A stretch of 64,000 bases of DNA. Origin: Clostridia bacterium. GTDB taxonomy: Bacteria; Bacillota; Clostridia; Oscillospirales; Acutalibacteraceae. A model generated the notes under the pieces. The model was not told the DNA's origin. It saw only the letters and a program-made list of their open reading frames with translations, and did no database searches. Each line of letters starts with the position of its first letter. Position 1 is the stretch's first letter. A program made the translations under genes and the position numbers. Positions 34,050 to 42,707 of this stretch are shown piece after piece. The DNA is taken from contig JAFYUI010000008.1 of the NCBI GenBank assembly GCA_017549565.1, positions 1 through 64,000 on the forward strand. Direction: 5' to 3'.

Positions 34050-34751
34050 CTATTTATAATTCGAAAACTCAACTGCGGTAACACAGTCATTTATTAAATC
34101 AACAAAAACACGAATTTTATTTCTTCTGTCATTTTTAGAAATAAAATAATCGAAATAATAGTTATCATCAGTCACAGCATAAAAGTGTGACGGTGTACCA
34201 AGCGTGTCAATTACATCAATAACAGTTGAATTGTTATTGATTCCGTTAACATTAAATTCGGGTGTGTTTTCGGTATTTTCAATTCTGATTTTACTGATTT
34301 TGCACTTGTTTAAGCGTTTAGAAGAATTTGATGAATTGTAAAACTGTGCGGTAATGCTTGTGGTTTCATCATCAAATTTTAAGGTTATAGTTTCTTTTGC
34401 ATAAATATAAGAGTTAGCGTTATATTCGCTTCCCTTTGCAATGTTAAAACCAATTTTATTAAGTGCCTCAAGGGTTGTTGGCACAGTTAATTCTTTTTGG
34501 TTGTAAGAAGCTATAATATCAAAATTTCTGCCAAGATATATATTGGCATAATTTTCTTCATCAAAAAGACTTATATCAAAATAATTTGCCATTTTTTTAT
34601 CAAGTGAAACGATGTCAGGCATTTCAACAAGTGATGAAGATTTACTGTCGTTTAATGTAATATCACTTGTTGTATCGGGCGTTGCACACCCAACAAGCAA
34701 AGTAAAAATTAAAACAACAGTAATTATTGTAAAAGGTTTTGTAAATTTCAT
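34050..34751 (-). CDS. Lipoprotein of unknown function
   Basis: A 233-residue protein. Its N-terminal hydrophobic signal ends in the lipobox LLVGC (about 18-22), so it is probably tethered to the outer face of the membrane. The rest is a mixed alpha/beta region with a SmpA/BLIP-like feel near the C-terminus (VIDVIDTLGTPSHF...YYFDYFI). That likeness is weak, and I do not assign a family. It lies 15 bases upstream of the DUF1015 gene. Confidence 0.7.
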   Translation of the reverse strand: MKFTKPFTIITVVLIFTLLVGCATPDTTSDITLNDSKSSSLVEMPDIVSLDKKMANYFDISLFDEENYANIYLGRNFDIIASYNQKELTVPTTLEALNKIGFNIAKGSEYNANSYIYAKETITLKFDDETTSITAQFYNSSNSSKRLNKCKISKIRIENTENTPEFNVNGINNNSTVIDVIDTLGTPSHFYAVTDDNYYFDYFISKNDRRNKIRVFVDLINDCVTAVEFSNYK

Positions 34752-34805
34752 TAAATTTCTCCAAAAAAGTTATATATAGTATTTTATAAAATTTTAATTT
34801 AAAAG

Positions 34806-35732
34806 TCAACCTAATGTGTTTGACAAAAAGCTTAAAATTTCGGTACTTACTCTTTGTGGCTCTACCAAAAAGCTAACGCCGTGGTCAGCATTTTCCACAA
34901 AAATTGCTTTTCCGTTCTTCCCTGCTGACTGTAAAGCCATGCGTGTCATTTCCACTGGTACAAATGTATCTTTTTCACCGTGGATAAACATAACGGGAAG
35001 CTTGTTGTTTTTAAGCACTTCTTTCGTGTCTTCATAAACCGAAAATTTGCCAAAAATTTTTGTAAAAGCATTTAAAAAAGGCAGATAAAAACGCGCATCA
35101 ATTTTAAAGCGTTCAATAGCGACCTTTCTAATAATATCGGCAGGTGAGGTAAAACCGCAGTCAGCAATAACACATTTTACATTTTGGGGCAATTTGTGCT
35201 TTAAAGCAAATAAAACGGTGCTTGCACCCATTGAAACACCACTTAAAACAATGTTTTTTGGGGCATATTTAGCGTTTATAAACTCGCACCAGTCAACAAC
35301 ATCGTAAGATTCTTTAACGCCAAAGGTTATAAGCTTGCCTTGGCTTTTACCGTGGCTTCTTTGGTCAGCAAGTAAAATATTAAAGCCATTTTCATAATAA
35401 AATTTTAAAGCGCCGCAAAAATCGTGCGCGGAGGATGAGCGGTAGCCATGAAAGAGTAAAATTGTTTTGTCGGAATTATTGTCAAAATATCTTCCGTAAA
35501 GTCGTAATGAATCATCCGATAAAATATAGTGTTCTTTTACATTAAAGTTATTTATAAAATCCATACCCGGTTGTAATAGGTTTAAATACGGGTGCAAAAA
35601 CTCGTTGGCGGGTGATGATAAATCATCCAAATTACCGCTTTTACGGCGCACAAAAGCCATATTAAAGAAAATTAACAAAACGCAAATAAACAAAAGAAAA
35701 AATGTACCTAAAACAATTAAAATCCATTCCAA
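34806..35732 (-). CDS. Membrane-anchored alpha/beta hydrolase
   Basis: A 308-residue protein with an N-terminal membrane helix (about 2-25) and an alpha/beta-hydrolase domain. LLFHGYRSS gives the oxyanion region and GVSMGAS the nucleophile elbow. MFIHGEKDTFVP supplies the acid Asp and ENADHG the histidine. This resembles the YqkD/FrsA-like extended hydrolases found as cell-surface or membrane esterases. I chose TTG 35732 with AAAGGTG upstream. A GTG nine bases earlier lies in that ribosome site. Confidence 0.85.
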   Translation of the reverse strand: MEWILIVLGTFFLLFICVLLIFFNMAFVRRKSGNLDDLSSPANEFLHPYLNLLQPGMDFINNFNVKEHYILSDDSLRLYGRYFDNNSDKTILLFHGYRSSSAHDFCGALKFYYENGFNILLADQRSHGKSQGKLITFGVKESYDVVDWCEFINAKYAPKNIVLSGVSMGASTVLFALKHKLPQNVKCVIADCGFTSPADIIRKVAIERFKIDARFYLPFLNAFTKIFGKFSVYEDTKEVLKNNKLPVMFIHGEKDTFVPVEMTRMALQSAGKNGKAIFVENADHGVSFLVEPQRVSTEILSFLSNTLG

Positions 35733-35807
35733 ATAAATCACCTTTTATATAATACCACATTTTTTAAAAAAGTACTACAACAATTTTTAAAAATGATAAA
35801 TTATATC

Positions 35808-35836
35808 TTGACTTTTTAAAATTACTGTGGTAAAAT
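35808..35836 (+). promoter_or_regulatory. Promoter of tRNA-Ser(TGA)
   Basis: TTGACT (35808-35813), 17-base spacer, TAAAAT (35831-35836), 13 bases before the tRNA. It shares the AGCAAAGTC leader with the tRNA-Leu gene at 262. Confidence 0.75.
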
Positions 35837-35849
35837 AGCAAAGTCGCAC

Positions 35850-35936
35850 GGAGAGGTATCGAAGCGGTCATAACGAGGCGGTCTTGAAAACCGTTTGGCG
35901 CAAGCCACAAGGGTTCGAATCCCTTCCTCTCCGCCA
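35850..35936 (+). tRNA. tRNA-Ser (anticodon TGA)
   Basis: Acceptor GGAGAGG (35850-35856) pairs with CCTCTCC (35926-35932). The discriminator is G35933 and CCA is encoded at 35934-35936. The anticodon loop CTTGAAA gives TGA. The long variable arm is typical of serine tRNAs. Confidence 0.96.
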
Positions 35937-35951
35937 TTTTTTTATAATAAT

Positions 35952-35997
35952 GCAATACAGCGTTTAGCAATTTGGAGTAGTACTCAAGTTGGTGACG
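35952..35997 (+). pseudogene. Truncated 5' copy of tRNA-Ser(GCT)
   Basis: Bases 35974-35997 are identical to the first 24 bases of tRNA-Ser(GCT) at 36169-36192. The preceding leader (gcaatacagcgtt at 35952) matches the leader at 36147. The copy breaks off in the D arm and runs into GC-rich sequence. The offset between copies is 195 bases. It cannot fold as a tRNA. Confidence 0.85.
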
Positions 35998-36146
35998 GGC
36001 TTTTAATACGAGCGCTGCCTGTGGCAGATGAAGCGAGTATTAAATGGCGCAGCGGTCGACAAGTGAGATGCGGCAGCATCGAGTCGTCGGGCACCGCAAG
36101 AGGGCCGTGGCCGAGGAGACAACTTCAATTTATACAATTTAATATC
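35998..36146. other. GC-rich insert between tRNA copies
   Basis: About 150 bases of noticeably higher GC than the surroundings. It begins with a nested hairpin: outer arms TTTAATAC (36002-36009) and GTATTAAA (36037-36044), inner hairpin CTGCC-TGT-GGCAG (36015-36027). No convincing gene is present. An open frame across it is an accident of lacking stops. It may be a remnant of an element inserted at the tRNA. Confidence 0.5.
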
Positions 36147-36168
36147 GCAATACAGCGTTCAACAATAC

Positions 36169-36262
36169 GGAGTAGTACTCAAGTTGGTGACGAGGCGCCC
36201 CTGCTAAGGGCGTAGGTCGGCTAATCCCCGGCGCGAGAGTTCAAGTCTCTCCTACTCCGCCA
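36169..36262 (+). tRNA. tRNA-Ser (anticodon GCT)
   Basis: Acceptor GGAGTAG (36169-36175) pairs with CTACTCC (36252-36258). The discriminator is G36259 and CCA is encoded at 36260-36262. The anticodon stem CGCCC/GGGCG encloses CTGCTAA, giving GCT. A long variable arm (TAGGTCGGCTAATCCCCGGC region) is present. Confidence 0.96.
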
Positions 36263-36263
36263 G

Positions 36264-36297
36264 AAAAAAGACATCCTTTCGGATGTCTTTTTTCTTT
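36264..36297. terminator. Bidirectional terminator of the tRNA-Ser genes and mgtE
   Basis: Stem AAAAAAGACATCC / GGATGTCTTTTTT, a perfect inverted repeat with runs on both sides. Confidence 0.9.
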
Positions 36298-37673
36298 TAT
36301 ATATTCAAAATTAAAACTGCAACATTGAAATATACAATAAGTGAAACTGCGTCCACTATTGTTGTAATAAAGGGACTTGCCATAACCGCAGGGTCAGCAC
36401 CAAGCTTTTTAGCGACTATCGGTAAAATTGAGCCAACAACCTTTGCAACAATTATTGCAATAAACAAAGTAATTGAAACAACTAAAATTTCTGCAATATG
36501 TCGGCCAGGGTCGAAGTTGTGGAAAATTAAATAGTCAATTAAATACATTTTTGCAAAATTAACGACCGAAAGTGCGGCGCTGCATATTAAAGCAACGCGA
36601 AGCTCTTTCCAAACAACCTTGAAAATATCGGAAAATTCAATATCACCCAGTGACAAAGCACGAATAACCGTAACAGATGACTGACTACCACCATTACCAG
36701 CTGTATTCATAAGCATTGGTATAAAAGCAATAAGCGCGGGTACAACCGTTAAATTTTCTTCAAAGCTTGAAATAATAGCACCAGTAAATGTGGCAGAAAT
36801 CATAAGTATTAAAAGCCAAAAAATACGCGATTTAAAGGTTTGAAAAATACCAGTTTTTAAATATGGTTTATCAGTTGGCAAAATAGCCGCCATCATTTCC
36901 ATATCCTCGGTTGCGGCCTCTTGCAAAACGTCAATAGCATCGTCAACCGTAACAATACCAATTAAGCGATTTTCTTTATCTACAACAGGAAGTGCCATAA
37001 GGTCGTATTTTTCAAACATTGCGGCAACTTCTTCTTTATCATCATGTGTGTGCGCGAAAATGATATTATCCTCCATAATATCATCAATAACCGCATCATA
37101 GCTGTTTAATAGCAAATCCTTAACCGAAACAATGCCTAAAATATGACGGCGGGCATCGGTAACATAGCAGGTATAAATCATTTCACTGTCTACACCGCGC
37201 TTACGGATACGGTCAAACGCATCAGCTACTGTCATTGATTTTTTAAGGTCAATATATTCAGTTGTCATAATACTTCCCGCGCAGTCATCAGGATATGCAA
37301 GAAGTTGGTTAATAACCTTGCGTGTGGCGGCGTCTGCTTGGGCTAAAATACGCTTTGCAACACTTGCGGGCATTTCATCAATGATATCAACTGCGTCGTC
37401 CATAAAAAGCTCATCCATCACAGATTTGAGCTCTTTATCGGTGAATTTTTCAATTAAAAACTGTTGGCGGTCGCTTTCCATTTCAACAAAAACTTCGGAC
37501 GCAAGTTCTTTTGGTAATATTCTAAAAACAAGTGCTAAGTCTTTTTCTTCAATATCATCTAAAATAACAGCAATATCGGCGGGGTTAAGCTCTGATAAAA
37601 TTTGTTTAAGCTTTTGAAAACCCTTATTTTCGATAAGTTCGAATATTTCGTTTTCTAATTCTAAATCTATCAT
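36297..37673 (-). CDS. mgtE: MgtE-family magnesium transporter
   Basis: Mg2+-gated channel for magnesium uptake. The 458-residue protein shows the N-terminal superhelical domain (about 1-125), two CBS domains (about 130-250, with YTCYVTDARRHILGIVSVKDLL and LPVVDKENRLIGIVTVDDAIDV as landmarks) and five membrane helices from about 280. MNTAGNGGSQSSV, given as the pore-region signature, lies in the membrane part. ATG 37673 follows AAAGGAGGG. No M-box riboswitch is visible upstream, so control is presumably by the protein's own Mg2+ sensing. Confidence 0.95.
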   Translation of the reverse strand: MIDLELENEIFELIENKGFQKLKQILSELNPADIAVILDDIEEKDLALVFRILPKELASEVFVEMESDRQQFLIEKFTDKELKSVMDELFMDDAVDIIDEMPASVAKRILAQADAATRKVINQLLAYPDDCAGSIMTTEYIDLKKSMTVADAFDRIRKRGVDSEMIYTCYVTDARRHILGIVSVKDLLLNSYDAVIDDIMEDNIIFAHTHDDKEEVAAMFEKYDLMALPVVDKENRLIGIVTVDDAIDVLQEAATEDMEMMAAILPTDKPYLKTGIFQTFKSRIFWLLILMISATFTGAIISSFEENLTVVPALIAFIPMLMNTAGNGGSQSSVTVIRALSLGDIEFSDIFKVVWKELRVALICSAALSVVNFAKMYLIDYLIFHNFDPGRHIAEILVVSITLFIAIIVAKVVGSILPIVAKKLGADPAVMASPFITTIVDAVSLIVYFNVAVLILNI

Positions 37674-37696
37674 TTTTAACCCTCCTTTAAAAATCA

Positions 37697-37727
37697 AAAT
37701 CTCCGTTATATTTTAACGGAGATTAAA
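37697..37727 (-). terminator. Terminator upstream of mgtE
   Basis: Stem AAATCTCCGTTA / TAACGGAGATT flanked by A/T runs, separating mgtE from the spoVAD fragment on the same strand. Confidence 0.75.
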
Positions 37728-37764
37728 TTTTATAAATAAATTTTACACCTTAAAATTTATTTTG

Positions 37765-38154
37765 TCAATCTTTTTTAATATTCAATAAATGTGCAATTCC
37801 CGGTACGCTCTCCCCTTGTAACGCAGATGTTGGAGACATTAAAGCGCCCGTTGACATAAATAAAATATTTTTAAACTGATTTTCTTCAAAACGATGCATT
37901 ACAAATGACGCCAAAACAGAAGCCGAGCACCCACAACCAGAACCACCTGCGTGTACATCCTGCTTATCGGAATTAAAAATTATATTGCCGCAGTCAGCGT
38001 GGCGGCATCTTAAATCAATCCCCTCTTTATCCATAAGTTCGTACAAAAGCTCTGTTCCTGTGTGCCCAAGGTCACCTGTATACACAATATCATAATCTTC
38101 GGGTGTTGTATTAGTATCATTAAAATAATTCTTTAATGTCTCAGCAGCAGCGGG
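37765..38154 (-). pseudogene. spoVAD: C-terminal fragment of SpoVAD
   Basis: About 130 residues matching only the last third of the roughly 340-residue thiolase-fold SpoVAD. Landmarks are PAAAETLKNYF, VYTGDLGHTGTELL, DVHAGGSGCGCSA and FMSTGALMSPTS followed by GESVPGIAH. The N-terminal two thirds are absent. An in-frame TGA lies just upstream, and the only good ribosome site (GGGAG before GTG near 38190) opens a different frame that stops after 15 codons. No spoVAC or spoVAE is beside it. A TTG at 38166 is the first possible start. Most likely a decayed remnant. Confidence 0.75.
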
Positions 38155-38307
38155 GGAAAATGTCAAGAGAACACCATAAATTTTTCACTGTTAAAATCTC
38201 CCTTTATTTATGCGGGTTTATAGGATTTATGTTGTGTAGGTGGGTTTATGTCATAGATTGACAATATTAATAACCTGTCGTTAATGATAAACATAAATAT
38301 TAAACAT

Positions 38308-38343
38308 AAAGCCGCAAAACACTTTGATTTTGCGGCTTTATGT
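38308..38343 (-). terminator. Terminator of the Pel/c-di-GMP operon
   Basis: Stem AAAGCCGCAAAA / TTTTGCGGCTTT with flanking A/T, 14 bases after the stop of the last operon gene. Confidence 0.9.
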
Positions 38344-38356
38344 GAATTACAAATAA

Positions 38357-39922
38357 TTAAACAAATGCAAGTTTTTTAGATTCTTCCTTATTAAGGTACA
38401 TTGCGTGGTCAGCATTTGCAAAAACATCTTCATATATTCTGTCAACTTCAGGATTATATGAAGCAACGCCACGAGCTATTGATACGGGGATTTTGTTGTC
38501 ATAAACAGTTATAAAATCTTTAGAGCAGGCCTTATCAAACTCAACTAACAGGTTATGATAATCTTTATAATCATTGTTCTTAAGAATTACGGCGAACTCA
38601 TCGCCACCGATACGAAATACAGAGCTTTCTTTAAAAATTTCGGTGAGTATCTTTGAGGTATGAATTATAAGTTTATTTCCCACATCGTGTCCGTACTTAT
38701 CGTTGGTTTCTTTAAGGTTATTAATATCGGCAACAAGAATACCAAACTGGGGATTATCGAGGTTAATTTCTCTGTTTATAGCGTCTATTGCCTCTGTATA
38801 TGCAGTACTGTTTTTGATACCTGTAAGGGAATCTCTATAAGCCAGCGCGTTTATATATGTAGTATATTCGAGAATTTTTTTGTATGTATCCTTAAGAACT
38901 AACGAAAGCGTGCCAATCTCATCTTTTGAATTAACAGAAATTTGAGAAAGCTTTGATTCATCAAGCCCATCAGAGAGGTCCTTTGCGGCTAATGTAAGCT
39001 GTTTCAACGGACGAACTATTCTATAGGTAACAAAGACAGTATATAGAATTGATAAAATTAAAACAACAATAAATGCCAAAACAATTTTAAATAGCATCGG
39101 ATGAATATCTTTTTGAATATCTTTATAATCAGCACGAAGCTCAAGATACATACCATTCTCCAAGGGTACGGTTGCCTTTGTGTGAGGATTCTTGCTATCC
39201 TCGGCGTTTATTTCGTTATAATTTGTTTTTCCGTCACTTGCCAACAAGACAGCATAACCGTTTTCATATACAGATATATTGTTTATTCTGTCAACAAGAT
39301 AGTCAAAATTCATATCAAACCCAATAACGCCTAAAAGCTTTGAATTGATATACACAGGGATAGTATAGGAAATTAACATTTCTTCATATCCCGGGAAATA
39401 ATATGGTTCTAACCAAACTGCCTTTCCTTCTTTCACCGCAGTAAAATACCATCCAGCATTTTTAGTATCATTTGGGTCGTATTTAGAAAGGTCTGTTATC
39501 TGCATTTCCCTTACTGTAGAATCTTCATTTACAATATTATAGAAACCTGTTTTACTGTCTGTATACTCGGGGTTAAGTCGCATAAAATAGCCTTCAACAC
39601 CACTTGTATTAATGGCAATTTCAGAAAACATTTTCTTGTTTTTTTCAAGATATGTCTTTAGAAACTTATCGTTTTTTAAATCTTCAATATCTTTAATTTC
39701 AGTTTTTGCATAATGTTGCATTATTGTGGCCGATTTTTTTACATCTCCCAAAACATCGTTTATATATGCTGCTTCCTTCTGAGTAACATTATTCAGAATT
39801 CTATCAGCATCCTTATGCATAATTTCGTGAGTCATATTTACGGCAATTGTAGAAACGACAGCGGTAATAACAAGTAGCCCGGAAATAACAACTGTTAAAA
39901 TTTTACTTTGTATTGATTTCAT
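38357..39922 (-). CDS. Cache-HAMP-GGDEF diguanylate cyclase
   Basis: Membrane cyclase making c-di-GMP. The 521-residue protein has membrane helices at about 10-30 and 283-305 that flank an extracytoplasmic dCache-type sensor (with GWYFTAVKEGKAVWLEPYYFPG-like core and LLGVIGFDMNF). A HAMP domain follows (about 305-360), then GGDEF (about 365-521) with the intact catalytic motif RIGGDEF. No RxxD inhibitory site precedes the motif, so product inhibition is unlikely. It is the last gene of the Pel operon, 16 bases after the EAL gene. The sensed ligand is unknown. Confidence 0.93.
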   Translation of the reverse strand: MKSIQSKILTVVISGLLVITAVVSTIAVNMTHEIMHKDADRILNNVTQKEAAYINDVLGDVKKSATIMQHYAKTEIKDIEDLKNDKFLKTYLEKNKKMFSEIAINTSGVEGYFMRLNPEYTDSKTGFYNIVNEDSTVREMQITDLSKYDPNDTKNAGWYFTAVKEGKAVWLEPYYFPGYEEMLISYTIPVYINSKLLGVIGFDMNFDYLVDRINNISVYENGYAVLLASDGKTNYNEINAEDSKNPHTKATVPLENGMYLELRADYKDIQKDIHPMLFKIVLAFIVVLILSILYTVFVTYRIVRPLKQLTLAAKDLSDGLDESKLSQISVNSKDEIGTLSLVLKDTYKKILEYTTYINALAYRDSLTGIKNSTAYTEAIDAINREINLDNPQFGILVADINNLKETNDKYGHDVGNKLIIHTSKILTEIFKESSVFRIGGDEFAVILKNNDYKDYHNLLVEFDKACSKDFITVYDNKIPVSIARGVASYNPEVDRIYEDVFANADHAMYLNKEESKKLAFV

Positions 39923-39938
39923 GGTTTAGTATCTCCTT

Positions 39939-42029
39939 TTATGCACCCATAACATCGGCAATAACACGGCAATATCCCTGAAGCATAATCATACCGTCTA
40001 TGTTCTTAACCCGTTTACCGCTAAAACGAATCATAATATCTCCAAAATTGGCGTGTAACCACGGAAATTCCATCTGCACAGCAGTATCACTTATGATCAT
40101 TTCTTTTATATTTTCGTGAACATAATCGTAATAATCCGGGTGTATTTTTGTGCACAAAAACTCGTAAGTTTCCATAGGTGTGTATCTTTTGTCAATCGAT
40201 AAAATACGTTCCATTGTTGCGTCGGTGTGCAGTTCGTAACGGTTGTCCCTTTGATTTATTCTTATCATCCAAAGGCCCACCTCATTTTCGCGCAGAACAT
40301 CTTTGGGGTTAAAATGAATAACTCCCATTTTTTCTTTAAATTCACGAATTTTTTCTATAAATTCTATTCTCTCTTTAAATTGAGCAGTAGAATTAACAAT
40401 ATAAGTGTTTTCTATAATTTCTGCCGTATCCGGCTTGTCAAATAGGTATCCCTGCATAACATCTGGAAGCAAAAGCTCAAGAATTGCAAGTTCGCGCATA
40501 TTCTCAACACCTTCGCAACAGGTTCTGATGTTATTACCTTTTGCAAATTCGATTACATTGCTGACAAGTTTATGATTATATGTTTCTTTTTCTATACCGT
40601 TTACAAATACACGATCTATTTTGATTTCATCGACATTCATCTGCTTAAGATAGCTAAGATTTGAATAGCCTGTCCCAAAGTCATCAATAGCAAAATTAAT
40701 ATTGTGGTGCTTAAGGAACCTGATATTATTATCAAGCTGTAAATTATTGTGAAGCTCAACAGATTCGGTAATTTCTACTGTTAATGCATCTCCCGGCAGT
40801 CCAATTTCATTAACCGCTTTTATAACTTTTTCCGCAAGCTGAGGGTCTTCAAATTGTACGGCGGAAAAATTAACACTGACATGAAGCGCAGGTAATGATT
40901 CACGCCATTTTTTACACTGAATTAAGGCTTGTCTTAATACCCATAACCCTACGACCTTAATCAGCCGTGATTCTTCAAGAATGGGTATAAATTCATCCGG
41001 AAAAATTTTTCCTCGAGTTTTAGAATTATAGCGCAATAAGGCTTCTACACCATAAATATCATAGCTACCTGCACGAATTTGAGGTTGATAATACACTTCA
41101 AAACCTTCAAAATCATTTTCAACGCTCTTTTTTAATTCTTCTAATAGTTCAAGTGAAGAAATTTTACGGCTTAAATCTTCTGCTGAAAAGAATTCAATTC
41201 GGTCACCCGAAATATTTTTTGCCTTTTTGAGCGTCATATTTACAGAATCCATCAATTGTGTTTCATCATAAAACAAATTCTTATCAATCGGCACAGCACC
41301 GGCGGTAAAGGTGCATTTTTCCGACATTGAATCTTTTATACGCTCATATATTTTGTGAATCTGCATTTCAGAGTCCACATTTAAAATAATAGCAAAGTCA
41401 TTGTGGTCCACATGGTAGGCGGCATGTGCTTCTTTTAAACTTTCGCAAAGGTCTGCAACTTCCTTTAACAAGGAATCACCATAGTTTCTTCCGTGTGTCA
41501 GATTAATTGTTGACAAATTATCAATATCAAGAAGCATTAAATATCTGCCGCTTTGCTCAAGATAAGCTTTAAGGTCAATTCTTAGTTTGTTTTTATTCCG
41601 CAAAGCTGTTAGCGGATTATAAAGATGGCGCAAATTCTCTTCCGAAACACGACCAATCATAATATGCGGCTTGTTTTCGTTATCGCGAATAACCGTGCCG
41701 TGACAATTTATCCAAACTTTTTGGCCTTCACGATTAATCCAACGATAATCCATATTATGAGTATCTTTCTCCCCTTTTGCAATCTGCTCCAAACTTTTAA
41801 GCACCGCTTCACTATCGGCGGGATAAATAATCTTAAGCATATCGGGTGTACTGTTTGTTTCACTCCCGTTTTTACGGATATCATAATACTTATCAATATC
41901 GCCAAAAAACCAACGGGTATCCGCCTTAATATCCCATATAAAAAGATAATCATCGGTTGAACGATTTATGGTTTCAACTAACTTTAATGTTGTTTCAAAA
42001 CCGTCAGTTGTTTTTAAAAAATTATCCAT
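39939..42029 (-). CDS. PAS - degenerate GGDEF - EAL c-di-GMP phosphodiesterase
   Basis: A 696-residue cytoplasmic protein. An N-terminal PAS-like domain (about 25-130, with DYRWINREGQKVWINCHG) is followed by a GGDEF domain whose motif has decayed to DHNDF (about residue 210). A complete EAL domain (about 290-545) comes next, with EALLR, EITES, DDFGTGYSN, KIDRVF and CEGVE. A second PAS-like region lies at the C-terminus. It should hydrolyse c-di-GMP to pGpG. Its ATG overlaps the DUF4956 stop by 8 bp. The inactive GGDEF domain may be regulatory. Confidence 0.93.
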   Translation of the reverse strand: MDNFLKTTDGFETTLKLVETINRSTDDYLFIWDIKADTRWFFGDIDKYYDIRKNGSETNSTPDMLKIIYPADSEAVLKSLEQIAKGEKDTHNMDYRWINREGQKVWINCHGTVIRDNENKPHIMIGRVSEENLRHLYNPLTALRNKNKLRIDLKAYLEQSGRYLMLLDIDNLSTINLTHGRNYGDSLLKEVADLCESLKEAHAAYHVDHNDFAIILNVDSEMQIHKIYERIKDSMSEKCTFTAGAVPIDKNLFYDETQLMDSVNMTLKKAKNISGDRIEFFSAEDLSRKISSLELLEELKKSVENDFEGFEVYYQPQIRAGSYDIYGVEALLRYNSKTRGKIFPDEFIPILEESRLIKVVGLWVLRQALIQCKKWRESLPALHVSVNFSAVQFEDPQLAEKVIKAVNEIGLPGDALTVEITESVELHNNLQLDNNIRFLKHHNINFAIDDFGTGYSNLSYLKQMNVDEIKIDRVFVNGIEKETYNHKLVSNVIEFAKGNNIRTCCEGVENMRELAILELLLPDVMQGYLFDKPDTAEIIENTYIVNSTAQFKERIEFIEKIREFKEKMGVIHFNPKDVLRENEVGLWMIRINQRDNRYELHTDATMERILSIDKRYTPMETYEFLCTKIHPDYYDYVHENIKEMIISDTAVQMEFPWLHANFGDIMIRFSGKRVKNIDGMIMLQGYCRVIADVMGA

Positions 42030-42693
42030 GATATTCACCGTTATACTGGATTAATGTAGCATCTTCAACACCATCTAAATCGCGTATTTTATCAAGGAAA
42101 AACATATCGTTATTTTTGCAATAAACTTCAACCGCCATTTCGGTTTTGCCCTTGCGAACAGTCTTTGATTTAACAAAATATTTCATCTTGCCGAAAGCAC
42201 GGATAACATTATCCCCTGCTTCGTCACCAATGTAATGAATAACGGCAATATAAATTCTGCCTTTTTGTTGTTTGTTATAAAACAGAATAATCATTCCAAT
42301 CATAACAACCGCAGTTATTACTACCAGCAGATACATACCGGCACCTGCGGTAATTCCGGTTGTAATTGCCCAGAAAAGGTACAAAAGGTCAAGCGGGTCT
42401 TTGACTGCAGTACGGAAACGAACGATTGATAACGCACCGACCATACCGAGAGAAATAACGATGTTTGTACTAATAGCAAGGGTTACCATTGCAGTAAGTA
42501 CAGTCATACCGACAAGGGTTATTGCAAAACTTCTTGAATAGATAACACCAACATAAAATTTGCTGTAAATAAAATAAATTAAAGCCCCCATAAGTACAGC
42601 TGTTACAAGGCCAAGTGCAATACTTGTAAGACTTGCTCCATCAAATGCACCCGATTCAAGTATTGACTTTTTAATAAAATCCTGAATACTCAT
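42022..42693 (-). CDS. DUF4956 membrane protein
   Basis: A 223-residue protein with four hydrophobic helices in the first 140 residues. The conserved block SLGMVGALSIVRFRTAVKDP lies between helices two and three, and a soluble C-terminal domain follows. This is the DUF4956 signature. DUF4956, VTC-domain and CotH genes often occur together near exopolysaccharide genes, which is exactly the arrangement here. The biochemical role is unknown. GGAGGGG precedes the ATG, and the VTC gene ends 14 bases upstream. Confidence 0.9.
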   Translation of the reverse strand: MSIQDFIKKSILESGAFDGASLTSIALGLVTAVLMGALIYFIYSKFYVGVIYSRSFAITLVGMTVLTAMVTLAISTNIVISLGMVGALSIVRFRTAVKDPLDLLYLFWAITTGITAGAGMYLLVVITAVVMIGMIILFYNKQQKGRIYIAVIHYIGDEAGDNVIRAFGKMKYFVKSKTVRKGKTEMAVEVYCKNNDMFFLDKIRDLDGVEDATLIQYNGEYHG

Positions 42694-42707
42694 AAAATCC
42701 CCTCCAT

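Noticed and set aside
35895..36215. Open plus-strand frame of 106 codons across the two serine tRNA genes
   Set aside because: It runs through tRNA-Ser(TGA), the truncated tRNA copy, the GC-rich insert and into tRNA-Ser(GCT). It has no ribosome site, and its composition reflects structural RNA and repeat sequence.
37697..37727. Possible Mg2+ riboswitch before mgtE
   Set aside because: Only a simple 12-bp hairpin fits in the 91 bases upstream. An M-box needs well over 100 bases with several helices. It reads better as a terminator of the preceding fragment.
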